A stretch of 64,000 nucleotides of DNA from positions 1 to 64,000 of the forward strand of contig NZ_PDZR01000011.1 in assembly GCF_002891535.1 (NCBI RefSeq), in the 5' to 3' direction. The notes under the pieces were generated by a model. That model was not told the origin of the DNA and did no database searches. It saw nothing but the letters and a program-made list of their open reading frames with translations. Below are positions 54,931 to 64,000 of the stretch, one piece after another. This DNA is from Methylocella silvestris. GTDB taxonomy: Bacteria; Pseudomonadota; Alphaproteobacteria; Rhizobiales; Beijerinckiaceae. The translations under genes and the position numbers were made by a program. Every line of letters starts with the position of its first letter. Positions within the stretch are counted from its first letter, which is position 1.

Positions 54931-55170
54931 ATGAAAGCGCGGGTCTTCGTCACTTTGAGAAGCGGCATTCTCGATCCGCAGGGCAAGGCCATCGAAGGCG
55001 CGCTAAAATCGCTCCAGATCGACGGCGTCAAAAGCGTGCGTCAGGGCAAGCTGTTCGACGTCGAGATCGAAACGCTGGACCCCGCCGCCGCCAAGGCTCT
55101 TTTGCAGCAGGCCTGCCAAAAGCTTCTCGCCAATCAGGTGGTCGAGGATTTCGAGGTCGAGATTTCTTAA
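54931..55170 (+). CDS. purS: phosphoribosylformylglycinamidine synthase subunit PurS
   Basis: 79-residue bridging subunit of the three-part FGAM synthase (PurS-PurQ-PurL) that connects glutaminase and synthase. ATG 54931 begins KARVFVTLRSGILDPQGKAIEGAL, the family start, with AAAGGA about 10 bases upstream; the frame open to 54826 is ignored. LFDVEIE and VVEDFEVEI match the C-terminal strands. Followed 61 bases later by purQ. Confidence 0.93.
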   Translation: MKARVFVTLRSGILDPQGKAIEGALKSLQIDGVKSVRQGKLFDVEIETLDPAAAKALLQQACQKLLANQVVEDFEVEIS

Positions 55171-55231
55171 GGTCCCTCGCCGATCGAGTTCGCTTCATGC
55201 GCAATCTTTTCCAGCCGGAGTTCATCGCTTC

Positions 55232-55927
55232 ATGAAATCCGCCGTCATTCTGTTTCCCGGCTCCAACCGTGAGGGCGACGCGATTCGCGCCCTCAAGCCG
55301 CATGGTCCGGCAGAGATCGTCTGGCACGGTGAGGCCGACCTGCCGCGCGGGACCGATCTCGTCGTGCTGCCCGGCGGATTTTCCTATGGCGACTATCTGC
55401 GCTGCGGCGCCATCGCGGCGCATTCGCCGATCATGGCGGCGGTGCGCGCGCACGCCGAGCGCGGCGGCCTCGTGCTTGGCATTTGCAACGGGTTCCAGAT
55501 TCTTGTCGAATTCGGCCTTCTGCCCGGCGTCCTCATGCGCAACGCCGGGCTCCATTTCATCTGCCGCATGCAGCATCTGCGCGTCGAGCGCACGGACGCC
55601 GCCTTCGCTTCGGCTTATGAAAAGGGTCAAATTATCCGCATCGCCATCGCCCATGGCGAAGGCAATTACGCCGCCGATTCGCAAACAATCGCCCGCCTCG
55701 AAGGAGAAGGCCGCGTCGCCTTCCGCTATTGCGATGCGGCTGGCGAAGTGACGTCCGCCGCCAATCCGAACGGCTCTATCAACGCCATCGCCGGGATCTA
55801 TTCAGAACGCTTCAATGTGCTCGGCATGATGCCGCACCCGGAAAATCTGATCGACCCGCTGGTCGGCGGCACGGACGGGCGCGGGCTGTTTACGAGTATT
55901 GCCGGCTCCTTCACTGTCGCCGTCTGA
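55232..55927 (+). CDS. purQ: phosphoribosylformylglycinamidine synthase subunit PurQ
   Basis: 231-residue class I glutaminase that supplies ammonia to PurL. Catalytic Cys in GLVLGICNGFQILVEFGLLPG (about residue 88); N-terminal FPGSNREGDAIRAL; the C-terminal His/Glu of the triad in MMPHPEN. Starts 61 bases after purS. Confidence 0.95.
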   Translation: MKSAVILFPGSNREGDAIRALKPHGPAEIVWHGEADLPRGTDLVVLPGGFSYGDYLRCGAIAAHSPIMAAVRAHAERGGLVLGICNGFQILVEFGLLPGVLMRNAGLHFICRMQHLRVERTDAAFASAYEKGQIIRIAIAHGEGNYAADSQTIARLEGEGRVAFRYCDAAGEVTSAANPNGSINAIAGIYSERFNVLGMMPHPENLIDPLVGGTDGRGLFTSIAGSFTVAV

Positions 55928-56113
55928 AACCATTCGACGGGGCGATTTTTGTAACGCGCTCTTTGGAGCGCGGCGGAACGGGCCGGTTTGGCGCGGTTGG
56001 CGCGCCACCCCGGTCTGTCTTCCGGCAGATCGTCGCGCGAAAGAAGCTTGCCAAGGATAGACGCCTTCCTGCAAACAAACGCAGCTTTTCGTTTCAGCGG
56101 AAGAGACAACCTA

Positions 56114-58321
56114 TTGCCTCGACAGGACCCCCCCGTCACGCCCGAACTCGTCGCGTCGCACGGCCTCAAGCCAGACGAATATCAGCGCATCCTTGACCTG
56201 ATCGGCCGCGTTCCGAGTTTTACGGAACTCGGCATTTTCTCGGCGATGTGGAACGAGCACTGCTCCTACAAATCCTCGCGACTGCATCTGCGCGCCCTGC
56301 CAACCAAGGCGCCCTGGGTGATTCAGGGTCCGGGCGAGAACGCCGGCGTGATCGACATCGGCGACGGCGAGGCCTGCGTCTTCAAGATGGAGAGCCACAA
56401 CCACCCGTCCTACATCGAGCCCTTTCAGGGCGCGGCGACGGGGGTCGGCGGCATTTTGCGCGACGTCTTCACCATGGGGGCGCGGCCGGTCGCCTGTCTC
56501 AACCTGCTGCGCTTTGGCGCGCCGGAACACCCCAAGACGCGCCATCTCGTTTCCGGCGTCGTCGCCGGCATCGGCTCCTACGGAAATAGTTTCGGCGTGC
56601 CGACGGTCGGCGGCGCGACAGCGTTCCACACGGGCTATGACGGCAATATTCTCGTCAACGCCATGGCCGTCGGCATCGCCCGCGCGGACGAGATTTTCTA
56701 CGCCAAGGCGACCGGAATCGGCAATCCGATCGTCTATCTCGGCTCGAAAACGGGCCGCGACGGCATCCATGGCGCGACCATGGCCTCCGCCTCTTTCGAG
56801 GAAGACGCCGAAGCCAAGCGCCCGACGGTGCAGGTCGGCGATCCTTTCACCGAGAAGCTGCTGTTAGAGGCTTGCCTCGAGCTGATGCGCACCGGCGCCG
56901 TCATCGCCATCCAGGACATGGGCGCGGCGGGGCTCACCTCCTCCGCGGTTGAGATGGGGGCCAAGGGCGATCTCGGCATCGAACTTGATCTCGACGCCGT
57001 GCCCTGTCGCGAGACCGGCATGAGCGCCTATGAAATGCTGCTCTCCGAGAGTCAGGAGCGCATGCTGATGGTGCTCGATCCGCAAAAGGAGATTGAGGCC
57101 AAAGCCGTCTTCGTCAAATGGGGACTGGATTTTGCTGTTATCGGCAAGACCACGGACACGCTGCGCTTCGTCATCAAGCATGAAGGCGAGGTGAAAGCCG
57201 ACCTGCCGATCAAGCAGCTTGGCGACGCCGCGCCCCTTTATGATCGCCCGCATGTGGCGAGCCCGGCGCTGGAGAAGGTCGAAGCCGCCGCAATCGAGCC
57301 GCCGCTCTCGAACGCAGAGGCGCTGAAGCTGCTGCTGGCGACGCCGGATCTTTGCTCCAAGCGCTGGATCTACGAGCAATATGACCATCTCATTCTCGGC
57401 AATAGCGTCGAGACGCCGGGAGGCGACGCGGCTGTGATCCGCCTTGGCGACGGCCCGAAGGGCCTCGCGCTGACGACCGACGTCACCCCGCGCTATTGCG
57501 AGGCCGATCCCGTCGCGGGCGGCCGGCAGGCCGTCGCGGAGGCCTGGCGCAATCTCACCGCCGTCGGCGCCCTGCCCCGCGCCGTCACCGACAATCTCAA
57601 TTTCGGCAATCCGGAAAAGCCCGAGATCATGGGCCAATTCGTCGGCTGTCTGACCGGCATCGGGCAAGCGTGCCGGGCGCTCGACTTCCCGATCGTCTCC
57701 GGCAATGTCTCGCTTTATAATGAGAGCAGCGGCAAGGGCATTCCGCCGACGCCCTCGATCGGCGGCGTCGGTGTTATCGCGGACGTCAGCCTTGCGGCGA
57801 AACTCGCCTTCCGGCGCGCGGGCGACGCCATTCTCCTGATCGGCGACACGGAGGGCTGGCTCGGCCAGTCGCTCTATCTGCGCGACGTCTGCGGCCGCGA
57901 GGCGGGCGCGCCGCCGCCGGTCGATCTTGCCGCTGAAAAGCGCAATGGCGATTTCGTCCGCGAGCTGATTCTCGCGGGCCTCGTCAGCGCGGTCCACGAC
58001 ATATCGGACGGCGGACTTGCCGTCGCCCTCGCGGAAATGGCGATGGCCGGAGGCGTCGGCGCCAGCGTCGAGGCGCCGGCCAATGTTCCGGCGCATGGTT
58101 TCTGGTTCGGCGAGGACCAGTCGCGCTATATTGTCGCGACCTCGCCCGAGCATGCGCTCGGCGTTCTCGCCGCGGCCCAGCGCGCTGGCGTTCCCTGCCG
58201 CCGCATCGGCGAGACAGGCGGCGCGGCGTTGACCCTCAAGGGCGAGGCCGCCATATTGGTCGGCGATCTTTCGGCGCGCTTCGAGGGCTGGCTTCCCGAT
58301 TATATTGCGGCCGCGCTCTAG
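56114..58321 (+). CDS. purL: phosphoribosylformylglycinamidine synthase subunit PurL (TTG start)
   Basis: 735-residue synthetase subunit converting FGAR to FGAM in the fourth step of purine synthesis. The family N-terminus [24 protein letters not shown] is reached from a TTG at 56114 with GGAAGAG 8 bases upstream; no ATG precedes it closely, and the ATG at 55988 gives a basic, unsupported extension. Motifs: [40 protein letters not shown], and [19 protein letters not shown]. Encoded after a 186-base gap from purQ. Followed 68 bases later by bolA. Confidence 0.96.
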   Translation: MPRQDPPVTPELVASHGLKPDEYQRILDLIGRVPSFTELGIFSAMWNEHCSYKSSRLHLRALPTKAPWVIQGPGENAGVIDIGDGEACVFKMESHNHPSYIEPFQGAATGVGGILRDVFTMGARPVACLNLLRFGAPEHPKTRHLVSGVVAGIGSYGNSFGVPTVGGATAFHTGYDGNILVNAMAVGIARADEIFYAKATGIGNPIVYLGSKTGRDGIHGATMASASFEEDAEAKRPTVQVGDPFTEKLLLEACLELMRTGAVIAIQDMGAAGLTSSAVEMGAKGDLGIELDLDAVPCRETGMSAYEMLLSESQERMLMVLDPQKEIEAKAVFVKWGLDFAVIGKTTDTLRFVIKHEGEVKADLPIKQLGDAAPLYDRPHVASPALEKVEAAAIEPPLSNAEALKLLLATPDLCSKRWIYEQYDHLILGNSVETPGGDAAVIRLGDGPKGLALTTDVTPRYCEADPVAGGRQAVAEAWRNLTAVGALPRAVTDNLNFGNPEKPEIMGQFVGCLTGIGQACRALDFPIVSGNVSLYNESSGKGIPPTPSIGGVGVIADVSLAAKLAFRRAGDAILLIGDTEGWLGQSLYLRDVCGREAGAPPPVDLAAEKRNGDFVRELILAGLVSAVHDISDGGLAVALAEMAMAGGVGASVEAPANVPAHGFWFGEDQSRYIVATSPEHALGVLAAAQRAGVPCRRIGETGGAALTLKGEAAILVGDLSARFEGWLPDYIAAAL

Positions 58322-58389
58322 GAGTTCGATCTGCGGCGCGACAATTGCTCAGGCGGCTGCAAAGCGCGCAACATCAAGGAATTTCAACC

Positions 58390-58623
58390 ATGCCCATGGA
58401 ACCCGCCGATATCGAGACGCTGATAAAAAAAGGGATCCCCGACGCAAAGATCGAGCTCACCGACCTTGTCGGCGACAAGGATCATTGGTCGGCGACCATC
58501 ACTTCGACGGAGTTCGTCGGCAAGACGAAGCTCCAGCAGCATCAGATCGTCTATAAGGCCCTCGGGGCTTTCATGGGCGGCCCGCTCCATGCATTGCAGC
58601 TCAACACGCAAGCTCCCAAATAG
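58390..58623 (+). CDS. bolA: BolA-family protein
   Basis: 77-residue BolA homologue, which partners monothiol glutaredoxins in iron-sulfur handling. Begins PMEPADIETLIKKGIPDAKIEL; conserved core TEFVGKTKLQQHQIVYKALGAFMGGPLHALQL with the H-x-x-V-Y-K helix. ATG 58390 has AAGGA 9 bases upstream; the longer frame to 58345 is not needed. Directly followed by grxD, its functional partner, 48 bases downstream. Confidence 0.93.
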   Translation: MPMEPADIETLIKKGIPDAKIELTDLVGDKDHWSATITSTEFVGKTKLQQHQIVYKALGAFMGGPLHALQLNTQAPK

Positions 58624-58671
58624 GGTGGGACGCGCTTTCTCTCGCCGGCAAAGAATTGAAAGGATTTGGCT

Positions 58672-59010
58672 ATGGCCATCAAGGACGTGATTCAGTCGAC
58701 GGTCGACTCCAACGATGTCGTGTTGTTCATGAAGGGGACGCCGAATTTCCCGCAATGCGGCTTTTCGGGCCAGGTCGTGCAGATCCTGTCCTATCTCGAT
58801 GTGCCCTATACGCCTGTGAACTGCCTCGAGACGGATGAAATCCGTCAGGGAATCAAGGAGTTCTCGAGCTGGCCGACAATTCCCCAGCTTTACGTCAAGG
58901 GTGAATTCATCGGCGGCTGCGACATCGTCCGCGAAATGTTCCAGAGCGGCGAACTGGCGAGCCACCTCGCCGGCAAGGGCATCCCGGTCAAGCAGCCCGC
59001 CAAGGCCTGA
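58672..59010 (+). CDS. grxD: monothiol glutaredoxin, Grx4 family
   Basis: 112-residue monothiol glutaredoxin that carries a [2Fe-2S] cluster with BolA. Start ATG 58672 with AAAGGA upstream; a TTG six bases earlier is possible. Motif [16 protein letters not shown] (C-G-F-S active site) at about residue 30, [23 protein letters not shown] for glutathione/cluster binding. Followed by a terminator at 59108-59140. Confidence 0.95.
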   Translation: MAIKDVIQSTVDSNDVVLFMKGTPNFPQCGFSGQVVQILSYLDVPYTPVNCLETDEIRQGIKEFSSWPTIPQLYVKGEFIGGCDIVREMFQSGELASHLAGKGIPVKQPAKA

Positions 59011-59107
59011 TCCTTAGCAGCCCGCGCGCGCCTTCGCGGGCGGCTTTGTCCGCAAAGCGCCATCGCCATGTCTGAAATCGGCCCCGCCCGGCCGATGGAG
59101 AACCAGA

Positions 59108-59140
59108 ACCCGCTCCGCCTGAGCGGGTTTTTCTATTTTC
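59108..59140 (+). terminator. intrinsic terminator after grxD
   Basis: 8-bp stem ACCCGCTC/GAGCGGGT with a 5-base loop (59108-59128), followed by TTTTTCTATTTT. It ends the purL-bolA-grxD transcript, and the 3' end of the convergent tlpA gene lies on top of the T-tract. A second GC-rich hairpin precedes it near 59020-59045. Confidence 0.85.
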
Positions 59141-59810
59141 GCGCAGCGGCGATCAGCGCGAGAGCGTCGGCCGAATCCCACTCCGCCGGCCCCGCCATGA
59201 CGCCGAGATCGCAGCCATTACGGTCGACGAGAATCGTCGTTGGCAGACCCAGCGCCTTGCCGACGCCCTTCAGGGTTTGAAATACGCCAGCGGTTTCGTC
59301 GGCGAAGAAATCGAGATTTTTTATCTCCGCCTCTTTCAAAAATGCTTTCGGCCGATCGAGCTTGGCGGTGTCTATATTGACCGCGACCACCTTGAATCCG
59401 TCAGAGCCGGCCTTTGCCTGCAGGCGGTCAAGCGCCGGCATCTCCTTGCGGCAGGGCACGCACCAGGTCGCCCAGAAATTCAAAAGCACCGTCTGGCCTC
59501 TGAATGAAGCAAGCGTCGTCGGCGCGCCGTCCGGTCCATTGAAAACGAGTTCGGGCAGCGGCCGCGGCTGCGTCGAGACGGCGAGAGCCGCAACCTCGCC
59601 ATGGGCGAGCGGCGCGAGCGTCCTGGCGATCTCGCGCGATCCCGGACAGGCGGCGTCCGCTGCGGCCTCCTTGCCGCCCCGCGCGTTCATCGCGTAAACA
59701 AAAGCCAACACCGCGGCGCCGACCAGAAGGAAGGCGATGATCAGCCGGCGGCGCGCGCCGGCGCGTCCGAGCCGCGGATCGCCGACCAGCGAAAAGTCTT
59801 CTCGCGCCAT
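59133..59810 (-). CDS. tlpA: TlpA-type thioredoxin-like disulfide reductase
   Basis: 225-residue membrane-anchored thioredoxin-fold protein. One N-terminal segment RRLIIAFLLVGAAVLAFVYA; redox site FWATWCVPCRKEMPALDRL (WCVPC) at about residue 120; TlpA-like insertion and cis-Pro in LGLPTTILVDRNG. ATG 59810 with GGAG is preferred to 59846. TlpA reduces periplasmic copper chaperones and assists cytochrome oxidase assembly. Convergent with grxD; its 3' end overlaps the terminator tract. Confidence 0.9.
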   Translation of the reverse strand: MAREDFSLVGDPRLGRAGARRRLIIAFLLVGAAVLAFVYAMNARGGKEAAADAACPGSREIARTLAPLAHGEVAALAVSTQPRPLPELVFNGPDGAPTTLASFRGQTVLLNFWATWCVPCRKEMPALDRLQAKAGSDGFKVVAVNIDTAKLDRPKAFLKEAEIKNLDFFADETAGVFQTLKGVGKALGLPTTILVDRNGCDLGVMAGPAEWDSADALALIAAARK

Positions 59811-59869
59811 GCAATGTTCTCCGATTGTCCGCGTGAGCGCGGGCAACCCCTTCTAGCGAGCGTAACGAA

Positions 59870-61270
59870 ATGAGCAACAAGATGTGGGGCGGCCGGTTCG
59901 CCAGCGGCCCGGACGCGATCATGGAGGAGATCAACGCCTCGATCGGCTTCGACTACCGGCTGGCGATGCAGGATATCGCCGGATCGAAAGCCCATGTGGC
60001 CATGCTCGCCGACGCCGGCATCGTCAGCGCGGACGACGCCGCCGACATAACAAAGGGCCTCGAAGCCATCAAAGCGGAAATCGAGAGCGGCGCCTTCACT
60101 TTTTCGCGCGCGCTCGAAGACATCCATATGAATGTCGAATCGCGCCTCGCCGCTTTGATCGGCCCCGCCGCCGGACGGCTGCACACGGCGCGCTCGCGCA
60201 ATGATCAGGTGGCGCTGGATTTCCGCCTCTGGGTGCGCGACACGATCGATGCGCTGGACAGCCAGCTGCGCGGCCTGCAGCTCGCCCTCGCCGAAAAGGC
60301 AAAGATCTATGCTGGCGCCGTGATGCCGGGCTTCACTCATATGCAATCGGCCCAGCCGGTCACCTTCGGCCATCATCTGCTCGCTTATGTCGAGATGTTC
60401 GCGCGCGACCGCTCGCGCCTTCGCGACGCCCGCGCGCGGCTCAACGAAAGCCCGCTTGGCGCGGCGGCGCTGGCCGGCACTTCCTTTCCGATCGACCGCC
60501 ACGCCACCGCCCGCGCGCTTGGTTTCGACCGGCCGACCGCCAATTCGCTGGACAGCGTGTCGGACCGCGATTTCGTGCTGGAAACCCTAAGCGCAGCGTC
60601 GATTGCGGCCGTGCATCTGTCGCGCTTCGCCGAAGAGATCGTTTTGTGGTCGACGCCGCAGTTCGGCTTCGCCCGGCTGTCGGACAAATTCTCGACGGGC
60701 TCCTCGATCATGCCGCAAAAACGCAACCCCGACGCGGCCGAGCTGGTGCGCGGCAAGGCCGGCCGGGTGATCGGCGCGCTGACGGGCCTCCTTATTGTGA
60801 TGAAGGGCCTGCCGCTGACCTATTCGAAGGACATGCAGGAAGATAAGGAAGGCGCCTTTGACGCGCTGCACTCGCTCTCACTTTGCCTCGCCGCCATGAC
60901 CGGCATGGTCAAGGATATCGAGCCCGACACAGAGCGCATGAAGGCCGCGGCGGGCGCCGGCTACGCCACGGCGACCGACCTCGCCGACTGGCTGGTGAAG
61001 GCGCTCGGCCTGCCCTTCCGCGAGGCGCATCATGTGACAGGGCGCCTTGTCGCCGCGGCAAGCGCGCAGGACAAGGGCCTCGAGGAGCTGACGCTTGCCG
61101 AAATGCAGGCGGTCGAGCCGAGGATCGACGCCGGCGTCTTCGCCGTCCTCGGAGTCGAAAACTCCGTGCGCAGCCGCATGAGCTATGGCGGCACGGCGCC
61201 CGCCAATGTGAGCGAACAGGCGGAGCGCTGGCTCAGCGCGCTGGCCGCCGAACCCGCTTCGAAGATCTGA
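59870..61270 (+). CDS. argH: argininosuccinate lyase
   Basis: 466-residue lyase of the fumarase superfamily, cleaving argininosuccinate to arginine and fumarate. Motifs: [25 protein letters not shown] (region C1), [17 protein letters not shown], and the flexible loop signature [20 protein letters not shown] (catalytic Ser). Divergent from tlpA with 59 bases between starts. Confidence 0.96.
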   Translation: MSNKMWGGRFASGPDAIMEEINASIGFDYRLAMQDIAGSKAHVAMLADAGIVSADDAADITKGLEAIKAEIESGAFTFSRALEDIHMNVESRLAALIGPAAGRLHTARSRNDQVALDFRLWVRDTIDALDSQLRGLQLALAEKAKIYAGAVMPGFTHMQSAQPVTFGHHLLAYVEMFARDRSRLRDARARLNESPLGAAALAGTSFPIDRHATARALGFDRPTANSLDSVSDRDFVLETLSAASIAAVHLSRFAEEIVLWSTPQFGFARLSDKFSTGSSIMPQKRNPDAAELVRGKAGRVIGALTGLLIVMKGLPLTYSKDMQEDKEGAFDALHSLSLCLAAMTGMVKDIEPDTERMKAAAGAGYATATDLADWLVKALGLPFREAHHVTGRLVAAASAQDKGLEELTLAEMQAVEPRIDAGVFAVLGVENSVRSRMSYGGTAPANVSEQAERWLSALAAEPASKI

Positions 61271-61280
61271 GGCCGCGCCG

Positions 61281-61943
61281 ATGCTGCTGACGGGCCCGAG
61301 CCTGCCACCCCTTGCGGGCGGCGCAGCCAACGCTCTCGTCGTGCTGCTGCATGGCGTCGGCGCCAATGGCGACGATCTCATTGATCTTGCAGCCTATTGG
61401 CGCCCTGATCTGGCCAAAACGGCGTTCGTTTCCCTCAACGCGCCTTTCCCTTGCGACTTTGCGCCCGACCGGCTGCAATGGTTCAGCGTCGCCGACCGCA
61501 CCCCCGCTGTTCTGCTGCAGGGGGCGCGCGTCGCAGCCTTGAGCCTTGACGCGACGCTCGATGCGCTGCTGGCCGCACGGGGCCTTACGGACGACAGGCT
61601 CGCCCTGGTCGGTTTTTCGCAAGGCGCGATGATGGCGCTTCACGTCGGTCTGCGGCGAAAGCGCCAGATCGCCGGGATCGTCGCATTCTCGGGCGCGCTG
61701 CGCGGCGGCGAGACGCTTCGCGCCGAAATCGGCGCGAAGCCGCCGGTTCTGCTGGTTCACGGCGAAATGGATGAGATCGTACCTTTCGCGGCGATGGCCG
61801 AGGCAAGGTCCGCGCTCGAGCGCGAGGGCGTCCCGGTCGCCGTGCTTGCGCGGCCCCGGCTCGGCCATGCGATCGACGAGGCCGGCCTCGACGCAGCGGG
61901 ACGATTCCTGCGCGGCGCGCTCGCGCCGGCTACGACAGCCTGA
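61281..61943 (+). CDS. phospholipase/carboxylesterase family hydrolase
   Basis: 220-residue alpha/beta hydrolase of the carboxylesterase/acyl-protein thioesterase family. Oxyanion region VVLLHGVGANGDDLIDLA; nucleophile Ser in ALVGFSQGAMMALH; acid Asp in LVHGEMDEIVPF; His in PRLGHAIDEAGL. Ten bases after argH, so possibly co-transcribed. Substrate unknown. Confidence 0.87.
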   Translation: MLLTGPSLPPLAGGAANALVVLLHGVGANGDDLIDLAAYWRPDLAKTAFVSLNAPFPCDFAPDRLQWFSVADRTPAVLLQGARVAALSLDATLDALLAARGLTDDRLALVGFSQGAMMALHVGLRRKRQIAGIVAFSGALRGGETLRAEIGAKPPVLLVHGEMDEIVPFAAMAEARSALEREGVPVAVLARPRLGHAIDEAGLDAAGRFLRGALAPATTA

Positions 61944-62022
61944 CGCGGAACAGCAACCCTCGGGAGCAAATTCCTCGCGCCCACAACTCGCGCGCTTATA
62001 CGACACGGGCGCCGAGGACGTT

Positions 62023-62949
62023 TTATTTCACGGGCAAGGCGATCTTCGGCAAGAAACCGCGGCCGTCTGCGACGATGAATTGCCACATCGAGCGTCCCGC
62101 CGGCGATTGCTCGCGGCCTTGCGGTCGCACCACATACCATTGCCGCATGATCGGCATGCCAATCACGTCGAGGATGGCGAGACGGCCCTCGGCGACCTCC
62201 GCCTCGATGGTGTGCGCCGAGATGAGCGTCAGGCCAAGGCCCGCCATCACCGCCTGCTTGACCGTCTCGTTCGAGCCGATCTCGATATGGACGCGCGGCG
62301 GCGGCAGCACCAATCCGGCAAAGAAAGCGTCGAAATTATTGCGCGTGCCCGAACCCGCCTCGCGAACGATGAAGGCCTCATGGCAGAGTTCGGTCTTGTC
62401 GATGCCGACGCGCTTGGCCATGCTATGATCGGGCGGAGCGATGATGACCTGCGGATGGGGGCCGAAAATCTCGGCGACTACCGGAACGTCCGCAGGCGGA
62501 AATCCCATCAGGGCGACATCGACGGTCTGCTCGCGCAGCGCGGCGACGATGGTGGCGCGATTGCCGACCGTGACCGCGATCTCGACGCGCGGATGCCCGC
62601 GCGCGAAGGAGGCGATCAGGCGCGGCGCGAAATATTTGGCGGTGGAGGCGACGCCGATCGTGACGCGGCCGGCGTTCTTGTCCTTGTGCGCGGTCAGCGT
62701 CGCCTTGAGCTCGGCGAGCAAGAGATCGACGCGCATGGCGATCGTGACCACCTCCTGCCCCGCGCTGGTGAGGCGCAGCCTTCCGCCTGTGCGGTCAAAT
62801 AGCGCGACGCCGACATCGTCCTCGAGCAATTTTATGCGCGAGGTCAGGGCGGCGGCGGTCACATTGAGCAGCTCCGCCGCGGCGACGATGGTGCCGCTCT
62901 CGGCCACCGCAACGACGGTTTCGAGGTGCTTTAGGGTCATCCGGCGCAT
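62023..62949 (-). CDS. cbbR: LysR-family regulator CbbR
   Basis: 308-residue LysR-type regulator of Calvin-cycle genes. Helix-turn-helix at residues 3-65 (LKHLETVVAVAESGTIVAAAELLNVTAAALTSRIKLLEDDVGVALFDRTGG) and an effector domain with MAGLGLTLISAHTI. ATG 62949 with GGAG at 5 bases is best supported; a GTG at 62955 is possible. Divergent from fbp, which it presumably activates; the intergenic region contains two TNA-N7-TNA matches. Confidence 0.9.
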   Translation of the reverse strand: MRRMTLKHLETVVAVAESGTIVAAAELLNVTAAALTSRIKLLEDDVGVALFDRTGGRLRLTSAGQEVVTIAMRVDLLLAELKATLTAHKDKNAGRVTIGVASTAKYFAPRLIASFARGHPRVEIAVTVGNRATIVAALREQTVDVALMGFPPADVPVVAEIFGPHPQVIIAPPDHSMAKRVGIDKTELCHEAFIVREAGSGTRNNFDAFFAGLVLPPPRVHIEIGSNETVKQAVMAGLGLTLISAHTIEAEVAEGRLAILDVIGMPIMRQWYVVRPQGREQSPAGRSMWQFIVADGRGFLPKIALPVK

Positions 62950-62980
62950 GCGCACTCCGTAGAACTTGCCGCAGACGGGC

Positions 62981-62999
62981 TCAACCTAAATCACTTTTA
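62981..62999. promoter_or_regulatory. candidate CbbR operator
   Basis: Two overlapping matches to the CbbR consensus TNA-N7/8-TNA: TCA-N7-TCA at 62981-62993 and TAA-N7-TTA at 62987-62999. They lie between cbbR and fbp, about 55-70 bases upstream of the fbp start, where LysR regulators usually bind. Confidence 0.45.
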
Positions 63000-63053
63000 T
63001 TTCGGATGGCTTTCGGCGATAACGCTGGAGGATATGATGCAAAAAGGGCCGAC

Positions 63054-64000
63054 ATGCCAAGGATTTCGGGCGCAGAAGAATTGAAAGCCTACCTCGGCCG
63101 CACGGTTGGCGCCGACGCCCGTCTTGAGGCGGCCGCGGCGACGCTCGGCGAGATCGCCGCCGCCTCGGTCAAGATGTCGGAGCTGATCGGGCTCGGTCGG
63201 CTCTATGGCCGTCTTGGCGACGCGAGGGGAAGCACCAATTCGGACGGCGACGTCCAGAAGGAGCTCGACGTCCTTGCCGATGAAATGTTCGTCGAGGCGC
63301 TGCGCCGCGCGCCGGTCTATGGCGTCGTCTCGGAAGAGCTGAAAGAGGCGCTGCTGCTCAATCCGAACGCCTCGATCGTCGTCTCCATGGACCCCCTCGA
63401 CGGTTCGTCCAACATCGACGCCAATGTCTCGATCGGCACGATTTTCTCGCTGCTGCCGACCCTTCCGGAAGCAAGTTCGCTCGAGGCGCATTTTCTGCAA
63501 AAGGGACGCGCGCAGATCGCGGCGGGATTCGTCATCTACGGTCCGCAAACCTCGATGGTCTTCGCGATCGGCGCCAGTCCGGTCGAAATCTTCACGCTCG
63601 ACCGCAACGACGGGCAATTTTACCATGCGGCGACGGCCGGGCCGATCCCGAAGGAATCGTCCGAATATGCGGTCAATGCTTCCAATTACCGCCATTGGGA
63701 GCCCTCGATCCGCGCCTTTATCGAGGATTGCGCCCGCGGCCTCGATGGGCCGATGAAGCGCAATTACAATATGCGCTGGGTGGGTTCGCTCGTTGCAGAA
63801 GCCTATCGCATCCTGCTGCGTGGCGGCATTTTCCTCTATCCGGGCGACCAGAGGCCGGGCTATTCGGACGGCAGGCTGCGGCTGCTCTATGAAGGCGCTC
63901 CGGTTGCTTTCCTCATCGAGCGGGCGGGCGGCGTCGCGACCGATGGGCTTTCGGCCCTGCTCGACATCGAGCCGACCGCCATTCACCAGCGCGCGCCGCT
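63054..64000 (+). CDS. fbp: class I fructose-1,6-bisphosphatase, 3' end missing
   Basis: At least 315 residues of a class I FBPase; the frame is open to the right edge, so the C-terminus is cut. Metal and substrate motifs: GSTNSDGDVQKELDVLADEM, VSEELKE, SMDPLDGSSNID, and MKRNYNMRWVGSLVAEAYRILLRGGIFLYPGD. ATG 63054 has AAGGG 5 bases upstream; earlier ATGs (63034, 63037) are in another frame. Placement next to cbbR marks it as the Calvin-cycle cbbF copy and suggests a cbb operon continues rightward. Confidence 0.95.
   Translation, partial: MPRISGAEELKAYLGRTVGADARLEAAAATLGEIAAASVKMSELIGLGRLYGRLGDARGSTNSDGDVQKELDVLADEMFVEALRRAPVYGVVSEELKEALLLNPNASIVVSMDPLDGSSNIDANVSIGTIFSLLPTLPEASSLEAHFLQKGRAQIAAGFVIYGPQTSMVFAIGASPVEIFTLDRNDGQFYHAATAGPIPKESSEYAVNASNYRHWEPSIRAFIEDCARGLDGPMKRNYNMRWVGSLVAEAYRILLRGGIFLYPGDQRPGYSDGRLRLLYEGAPVAFLIERAGGVATDGLSALLDIEPTAIHQRAP

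Noticed and set aside
1-64000. tRNA, rRNA, CRISPR arrays, transposases, phage genes
   Set aside because: I looked for T-loop patterns, regularly spaced repeats and DDE or integrase motifs outside xerC and found none that I could support.

Overview
The window is about 64 kb of G+C-rich DNA (low-to-mid 60s percent by eye) and reads as a chromosomal segment of an alphaproteobacterium of the order Hyphomicrobiales. Lineage markers are the 5-aminolevulinate synthase route to heme, the ATP synthase zeta-subunit inhibitor (DUF1476), the purC-purS-purQ-purL-bolA-grxD order, the def-fmt-truA and lgt-MidA-pgeF blocks, a Tim44-like adaptor followed by mltA and an Smr gene, and polyamine synthesis through homospermidine. 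A complete pqqABCDE operon together with cbbR-fbp of the Calvin cycle points to a methylotroph with autotrophic genes, for example in Beijerinckiaceae (Methylocella/Methylocapsa type). The genus is inference.

Layout. 1-3.3 kb: the 3' part of an NlpC/P60 hydrolase, then def, fmt and truA. 3.3-4.9 kb: an AraC-type regulator divergent from a small cupin. 4.9-8.0 kb: lgt, MidA and pgeF on the minus strand, divergent from ubiK. 8.4-15.7 kb: YbjN, proC, a TetR regulator, fxsA, the Tim44-like adaptor, mltA, Smr, a zincin-like metallopeptidase, a cupin and leuD. 16.2-19.4 kb: pqqA (25 residues) and pqqBCDE with 4-nt overlaps. 19.7-24.1 kb: a fused indolepyruvate:ferredoxin oxidoreductase convergent with a TrpC-like protein that has lost its catalytic lysines. 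24.3-29.0 kb: homospermidine synthase and an ornithine-type decarboxylase preceded by a structured leader RNA. 29.3-36.0 kb: a periplasmic glucan protein, a GNAT, an FkbM-type methyltransferase, a creatininase-family hydrolase divergent from a ThiY/SsuA-type ABC importer. 36.0-40.9 kb: a PfkB-family (adenosine) kinase, one AT-rich orphan gene, hemA and a nucleotide-sugar epimerase. 40.9-48.0 kb: a broken copper-uptake-associated gene, a cobalamin riboswitch controlling a CbiM-like permease, a BaeRF-type protein, PPK2, and a DUF2946 protein in front of a TonB-dependent copper receptor. 48.0-53.5 kb: lepA, a frameshifted Sel1/TPR gene, two small hypotheticals, xerC and the zeta subunit. 54.0-62.0 kb: purine genes, bolA, grxD, tlpA, argH and an esterase. 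62.0-64.0 kb: cbbR divergent from fbp, which runs off the right edge.

Most likely novelty. The DUF2946 protein (45235-45609) combines a membrane-targeting N-terminus, an HCPLC metal motif and a C-terminal Arg-Ala-Pro-Pro, and sits 135 nt upstream of the copper receptor. This suggests a copper-sensing nascent-chain arrest switch. The catalytically degenerate TrpC-like protein, the long structured leader upstream of the decarboxylase, and the copper/cobalt locus with a decayed gene are also worth a second look. No rRNA, tRNA, CRISPR array, transposase or phage gene was recognised.
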